Shown: one piece after another, positions 60,231 to 64,000 of the stretch
How the letters are laid out: each line of letters opens with the position of its first letter
Numbering within the stretch: position 1 is the first letter of the stretch
Source of the DNA: Chryseobacterium sp. MYb7
GTDB lineage: Bacteria; Bacteroidota; Bacteroidia; Flavobacteriales; Weeksellaceae
Direction: 5' to 3'
DNA length: 64,000 nt
NCBI RefSeq assembly: GCF_002979455.1
Contig: NZ_PCOU01000007.1
Span: 124,001-188,000 of the forward strand
Program-made: the position numbers and the translations under genes
Notes under the pieces: model-generated
Database searches by the model: none
Told to the model about the DNA's origin: nothing
What the model saw: the letters and a program-made list of their open reading frames with translations, nothing else

Positions 60231-61877
60231 TTATCTGCCAATAACTTCCGTAATCGGGTTTCCTACATTTCCACTTGGGAACTGAATTTTCAATAAAGAA
60301 GATACTGTAGGCGCAATATCTGTCATGTGATATTCTTTGTTGCTTTCTCCCTGTTTTACTCCCCACCCCATAAAGATTAATGGAATATGAGAATCATAAG
60401 AGTTCCAAACGCTGTGTGTAGTTCCTGTTTTAGAATATGGAGGAAGCATAGAATCGTGAGAAATTAACTGGATATCTCCACTTCTCTGTCTGTTGATTCC
60501 ATTAATAATTCTTTGTTTGATGGGCTCCGGAATGCTTGACTCCTGTACTTTGTCTACAGAAACAGCATATAAAACCGTAGGATCTTTCTCAATTTCTTTT
60601 ACCGCAAAGTTTCTTACATCATCCAGTTCAAGCTTACTGTCTGCTAACACTTTTCTATCGAAATAAATCTGATAGTTATCAATAGCATTGATCAATTTAT
60701 CAGCTCCAAATTTCTCTTTCAGCTTCTGGTTCAGATTCTTTTCTGCATCTTCACCGAAGAAACCTGTCGGAATTTTATGTTCTTTAAGGAATCCTACAGA
60801 ATGTGCTCCTCCATGGTCCGCAGAAAGGAAAACAGTATACTCACCTTTTCCTACTTTTGAATCAAGGTATTTGAAAAATTCTGCTAAATCCTGATCTAAT
60901 CTGATGTAAACATCCTCTACTTCAATAGAATTCGGTCCGAATTTATGCCCGGCATAATCTGTAGATGCTAGGTTGATAGCTAAGAAGTCTGTAATATTAT
61001 CTCCACCCAGTTTTTCACCTTCTACAGAAGCTTCTGCCAACTTTAATGTCAGTGTATTTCCGAAAGGCGTATAACGGATATTGTCTTTTTTAGTCTGATA
61101 ATCCTTTGCTAAATTGCTGTAAGGGAATGTAGGTGTCTTTGCACTTCCCAAGAGACCTTCCCAGGAGGAATTGTCCGGTGCACTTTCTGTATATTCGTTG
61201 ATCGGAAGTAAAGTATTCCAACCGTTGGCTACTAGTTTTTCAGGAAGATTCTGAGAATTAAATGATTTTACCCACTGAGGAAGGTCATTCATATACCATG
61301 TACTGGTAATGAAATTTCCTGTACTGTCATCAAACCAGAATGCTCCGTTTGGAGTATGTCCTGCAGGAAGAATAGATGCACGGTCTTTCAAAGAAACCCC
61401 TACTACTTTCCCCTGGAAGTTGGTTGCCAGTCTCAATTCGTCAGTTACTGTGGTCGACCAAAGATTTTTCGGAGAGTGGCTTCCGATTTTTGTATTGGTA
61501 GTTCCTACGGGCTGAACGCTTTCATCCGCAGTACAATAAACCCCTTTACCAGTTTCTTTATCCGTCCAGTCGTTTCCTGCAATCCCGTGAATAGCCGGAA
61601 CCGATCCTGTATAGATACATGTATGTCCCAAAGCTGTAATGGTAGGTACATAAGGAATATGTACGTTATTCAAAGAGTATCCCGTATTCAAAAGTCTTTT
61701 GAAACCATCATTCCCATACTTACTATAAAAACGGTACAAATAGTCCCAACGCATCTGGTCTACTACCAGACCTACGACTAATTTGGGTCTTTCCAGTTGG
61801 GTATTTCTGTTCTTCTGCGCATTGATTGTAACTACGGACAATAAAGTAGCTGCCGCAATTGAAATGTTCCTAAGCAT
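60231..61877 (-). CDS. pafA: PafA-type alkaline phosphatase
   Basis: 548 residues, the PafA length. Signal peptide 1-20 (TINA before Q). The catalytic set is recognisable with +2 numbering against PafA: nucleophile Thr81 in PTITALGHT, Asn102 in AGNDW, and Lys164/Arg166 in SLKDRAS; metal ligands lie in VVDQMRWD, STDYAGHKFGPNS, ADHGG and TGTTHSVWN. It is a zinc phosphatase of the alkaline phosphatase superfamily that releases phosphate from monoesters in the periplasm or outside. PafA-type enzymes are often made regardless of phosphate supply. Own promoter; monocistronic. Confidence 0.92.
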   Translation of the reverse strand: MLRNISIAAATLLSVVTINAQKNRNTQLERPKLVVGLVVDQMRWDYLYRFYSKYGNDGFKRLLNTGYSLNNVHIPYVPTITALGHTCIYTGSVPAIHGIAGNDWTDKETGKGVYCTADESVQPVGTTNTKIGSHSPKNLWSTTVTDELRLATNFQGKVVGVSLKDRASILPAGHTPNGAFWFDDSTGNFITSTWYMNDLPQWVKSFNSQNLPEKLVANGWNTLLPINEYTESAPDNSSWEGLLGSAKTPTFPYSNLAKDYQTKKDNIRYTPFGNTLTLKLAEASVEGEKLGGDNITDFLAINLASTDYAGHKFGPNSIEVEDVYIRLDQDLAEFFKYLDSKVGKGEYTVFLSADHGGAHSVGFLKEHKIPTGFFGEDAEKNLNQKLKEKFGADKLINAIDNYQIYFDRKVLADSKLELDDVRNFAVKEIEKDPTVLYAVSVDKVQESSIPEPIKQRIINGINRQRSGDIQLISHDSMLPPYSKTGTTHSVWNSYDSHIPLIFMGWGVKQGESNKEYHMTDIAPTVSSLLKIQFPSGNVGNPITEVIGR

Positions 61878-61899
61878 CCAAGTAAATTTTTATTGCCAA

Positions 61900-61907
61900 C
61901 AAATTTA
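61900..61907 (-). promoter_or_regulatory. -7 promoter element of pafA
   Basis: Minus strand TAAATTTG, exact TAnnTTTG match, 22 bp before the start codon. No Pho-box-like direct repeat is seen upstream. Confidence 0.5.
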
Positions 61908-61980
61908 AGGGTTTTGAAAGTTTTGGAGTGTGAAATTTTATTTAATTTTGATTATTCTACAATTCATCAATCAATCTGCT

Positions 61981-62766
61981 ATGATTCTAGGCGTATACTG
62001 GTATTTTAAATTTCCGGATCAATTATATGACTTTCAGTTTTTCAAGTTTTATCCGGGATTTGGTGGGCATGCCGATAATCCTGCTGAGCTGGCTGCAAGA
62101 ATTCAAATTGAAAATAAAGATAATTTTATTGAAAAGCTGGAAGAACTTAAAACTCATTGTAAAGAAACCTATTTACATATAAATATCAATGAAAACCAAC
62201 TGATCATCAATATTGGAGACTATATGCTTTTTGATTTTCATTTTCAATTTGCCTTAGAGATCGAAAAGCTTATGATCCGTGAAAATGCAGTATTAGTAGA
62301 TTCAAGCCTTCCTTTTGCCATTCAATCCAGCAAAAGCTATAGTCCGGAAAAAGAAGAATTCAAAAGTATTGAGCATCGTTTTATTCAAATGGTAAGTTCT
62401 GATTTCAGGAAAAGCAATGCTGAAAACTATTCTGTCAGAATTGATTGTAACTTACCTTTAAAGAATAAAAAAGAGTTGATTCACGATCTGATTCAAATCT
62501 GCAGAGAAGAAAATATCCATGTATTTTACTATAATGACTTCGAATTTAAAGACCATTGTAATCTGATGCTTTTTTTCAGTAATGGCAGACAGAAGAAAGA
62601 TTCTGTTCAAAAGGTGAATATCAATTCTTTTGGAACTAAAGTAAGGCAGCTCACTCAGAAATATCCTCTTCATTTCGGTCATTTTGGAACCTTCAAAGAG
62701 TACCCTTTACAGGGTCCCAATGTAGAACTGATGTTGGATGAAGAATATATTGTAAACAAAAAATAA
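61981..62766 (+). CDS. Hypothetical protein, MILGVYWYFKFP family
   Basis: 261 residues from ATG 61981; a longer frame from 61930 adds 17 hydrophobic residues and overlaps the likely pafA promoter area, so the inner ATG is preferred. Starts MILGVYWYFKFPDQLYDFQF with PGFGGHADNPAEL soon after. No catalytic motif, signal or membrane segment seen. Function unknown. Confidence 0.65.
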   Translation: MILGVYWYFKFPDQLYDFQFFKFYPGFGGHADNPAELAARIQIENKDNFIEKLEELKTHCKETYLHININENQLIINIGDYMLFDFHFQFALEIEKLMIRENAVLVDSSLPFAIQSSKSYSPEKEEFKSIEHRFIQMVSSDFRKSNAENYSVRIDCNLPLKNKKELIHDLIQICREENIHVFYYNDFEFKDHCNLMLFFSNGRQKKDSVQKVNINSFGTKVRQLTQKYPLHFGHFGTFKEYPLQGPNVELMLDEEYIVNKK

Positions 62767-62786
62767 AACCCTTTTAATTGAATATT

Positions 62787-63179
62787 ATGATCAAATTCAA
62801 ATATGTTATTCTGTATGTGGAAGATGTAGAGCAATCCATGAATTTTTATAAAAACACTTTCGATTCCGAAATAAAATTCATCACCCCCGAAAAGGATTAT
62901 GGTGAACTGCTGACCGGAGAAACGAGCCTGTCATTCGCCTCTGTCAGTCTTGCAAATTCCAATATAAAAAAAGGATTTATAACAGCAAAAACACAAGACC
63001 AGCCTTTCGGAATAGAACTGGGATTTACCACAGATAATGTAGAAGCTTTGGTAGAAAAAGCAATTAAAAACGGAGCTGTTCTTTATGAAAATATTGCAGT
63101 AAAACCATGGGGACAGAAAACAGCTTATATCAAAGATCCCAACAATTATCTGGTAGAAATCTGTACAGAAATCCAATAA
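62787..63179 (+). CDS. VOC/glyoxalase-family protein
   Basis: 130 residues. KYVILYVEDVEQSMNFYKNTF, a middle strand pair, and WGQKTAYIKDPNNYLVEICTE give the paired beta-alpha-beta-beta-beta units of the vicinal-oxygen-chelate fold. Ends with the metal-type Glu in LVEIC. Could be a lyase, dioxygenase or resistance protein; unknown. Confidence 0.87.
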   Translation: MIKFKYVILYVEDVEQSMNFYKNTFDSEIKFITPEKDYGELLTGETSLSFASVSLANSNIKKGFITAKTQDQPFGIELGFTTDNVEALVEKAIKNGAVLYENIAVKPWGQKTAYIKDPNNYLVEICTEIQ

Positions 63180-63195
63180 CCTTAAAATATATAAT

Positions 63196-63732
63196 GTGGA
63201 AATAAGAAAACTACAAAAATTGTCTTCTAACCCAAATGTAAACTGGGGACTTAATGGCTATACAACAGAAATTATCTATTCGGTTTCCTCTATTGAATTT
63301 GGAGGTTCTTTTGAATTCATTTTAAAGGAAAAGTCTTTACCTTATACCAAAATCTGGGAAACAACTTCTGAAGATCTGGAAGACCTCAATACCATTATTG
63401 AACAGGAAAATTCTTTCGGTTCTTATGTAAATGAAGAGCTTGCAGGCTGGATTATTTGCGAACACAGGACGTGGAACAACAGTTTTTATATTGAAAATAT
63501 TCTGATCGATGAAAAACACAGACGGGAGGGAATCGGTATTATGCTGATTAAAAATGCCATTAAAGAAGCAAGAAGATTAAACTGCAGGGTTATTGAACTG
63601 GAGACCCAAAACACCAACTACCCTGCCATACAATTTTACAGAAGAATGGGATTCAATATTACCGGACTGAATACAAGGCTTTACAGTAATTCAGAGGAAC
63701 TCGCTCTTTTTATGACCTTAGATATGGAATAA
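63196..63732 (+). CDS. GNAT-family N-acetyltransferase, GTG start
   Basis: 178 residues starting at GTG 63196. IENILIDEKHRREGIGIMLIKNAI (acetyl-CoA loop) and YPAIQFYRRMGFNITG are GNAT signatures. The overlapping ATG at 63194 leads to an immediate stop, so GTG is needed. Follows the VOC gene by 16 bp. Confidence 0.88.
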   Translation: MEIRKLQKLSSNPNVNWGLNGYTTEIIYSVSSIEFGGSFEFILKEKSLPYTKIWETTSEDLEDLNTIIEQENSFGSYVNEELAGWIICEHRTWNNSFYIENILIDEKHRREGIGIMLIKNAIKEARRLNCRVIELETQNTNYPAIQFYRRMGFNITGLNTRLYSNSEELALFMTLDME

Positions 63733-63778
63733 ATTAATCATAAAATAAGTATTATAATAAACTCATCTACTCTTTATT

Positions 63779-63810
63779 AATTAGAACACTTGCTGGTGTG
63801 CTAATTTTTC
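63779..63810 (+). terminator. Terminator after the GNAT gene
   Basis: AATTAGAACAC / GTGTGCTAATT stem with one mismatch and loop TTGCTG, then a T-run. Confidence 0.8.
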
Positions 63811-63847
63811 TATACATTAGTAATCAACAAATTAAAACATGATTACT

Positions 63848-64000
63848 ATGAAAAATTTAAAAAAGCTAAAAAGAAATCAGCTAGTCCTGATCAGTGGTGG
63901 TGACACTCCGTACGCAGTATGTGATATGGATGGAAATTGTCCGCCAACTATAGGTTCTTACTACTGCAGTGACGGTACCTGTTATAGAGTTTCCGGCGGT
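63848..64000 (+). CDS. Double-glycine-leader Cys-rich peptide, cut by window edge
   Basis: 51 codons visible from ATG 63848 (another ATG at 63839), no stop before the right edge. MKNLKKLKRNQLVLISGG is a basic amphipathic leader with a double-glycine cleavage site, as in the Chryseobacterium 'bacteriocin-like' peptides. The core has Cys in VCDMDGNCPP and YYCSDGTCYRV, four in all. Such peptides are usually exported by C39-peptidase ABC transporters; none is in view. The role may be bacteriocin, signal or metal-binding peptide. Confidence 0.7.
   Translation, partial: MKNLKKLKRNQLVLISGGDTPYAVCDMDGNCPPTIGSYYCSDGTCYRVSGG

Overview
The window looks like chromosomal DNA of a Chryseobacterium-type flavobacterium (Bacteroidota, Weeksellaceae-like). 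Grounds: AT-rich intergenic DNA; many promoters of the Bacteroidota form TAnnTTTG with a TTTG/TTG element about 17-20 bp upstream; gldB and gldC; type IX secretion (T9SS) C-terminal sorting domains; TonB-dependent receptors with carboxypeptidase-regulatory-like N-domains; Hcp/VgrG genes of the Bacteroidota type VI secretion system (T6SS); and a PafA-type alkaline phosphatase with its whole catalytic set. No rRNA, tRNA, CRISPR array or classical IS transposase was recognised.

Layout. 1-8.5 kb: a secreted alpha-amylase (cut by the left edge), an acidic-tailed pRiA4b ORF-3-like protein, a PhoB/PhoR-like two-component system, and a divergent TonB receptor plus beta-helix lipoprotein operon whose promoter carries an 11-bp-period direct repeat (candidate response-regulator operator). 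8.8-16.3 kb: two paralogous amidohydrolases (one cytosolic, one with an export signal) around an AraC regulator, then ACC-deaminase-like enzyme, a glucosaminidase/LysM protein and hemL. 16.6-20.7 kb: small envelope proteins and a T9SS-secreted endonuclease I. 20.8-35 kb: a collinear 14-kb minus-strand block with Hcp, VgrG, a small spike-like protein, a DUF2931 lipoprotein, a Tle1/DUF2235 lipase effector, a LysM protein, a DUF4280 PAAR-like protein, a 930-aa OmpA-domain putative effector, related immunity-like lipoproteins and a LemA-GIDE membrane pair. No T6SS structural genes are present, so this is an orphan effector/immunity island. 35-41.7 kb: DUF2752 protein, old yellow enzyme, cytidine deaminase, then a barnase homologue, an archaemetzincin and barstar. 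A 397-bp cassette (GIY-YIG nuclease between long inverted repeats) sits exactly between the barnase stop codon and the archaemetzincin/barstar pair. nadE, two GNATs and an LRR protein lie upstream. 41.7-46.3 kb: gldB and gldC, separated by an ABC ATPase and an unusual ABC-permease/thioredoxin fusion. 46.5-52.4 kb: metB-like gene, GNAT, DinB, a nonsense-interrupted membrane gene, Sua5/YrdC, NTF2-like protein, CCA-adding enzyme. 52.5-55.7 kb: cobalamin riboswitch driving a BtuB-type receptor and a BtuG-like beta-propeller lipoprotein. 55.8-64 kb: HAF-repeat T9SS protein, TPR-transmembrane-AraC regulator with an HTH-less partner, PafA phosphatase, small enzymes, and at the right edge a double-glycine-leader, Cys-rich peptide.

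The most notable items are the GIY-YIG inverted-repeat cassette splitting a barnase/barstar locus, the orphan T6SS effector island with a LemA-GIDE module, the ABC permease-thioredoxin fusion between gldB and gldC, the riboswitch-controlled BtuB/BtuG pair, and several families of short interspersed palindromic repeats.
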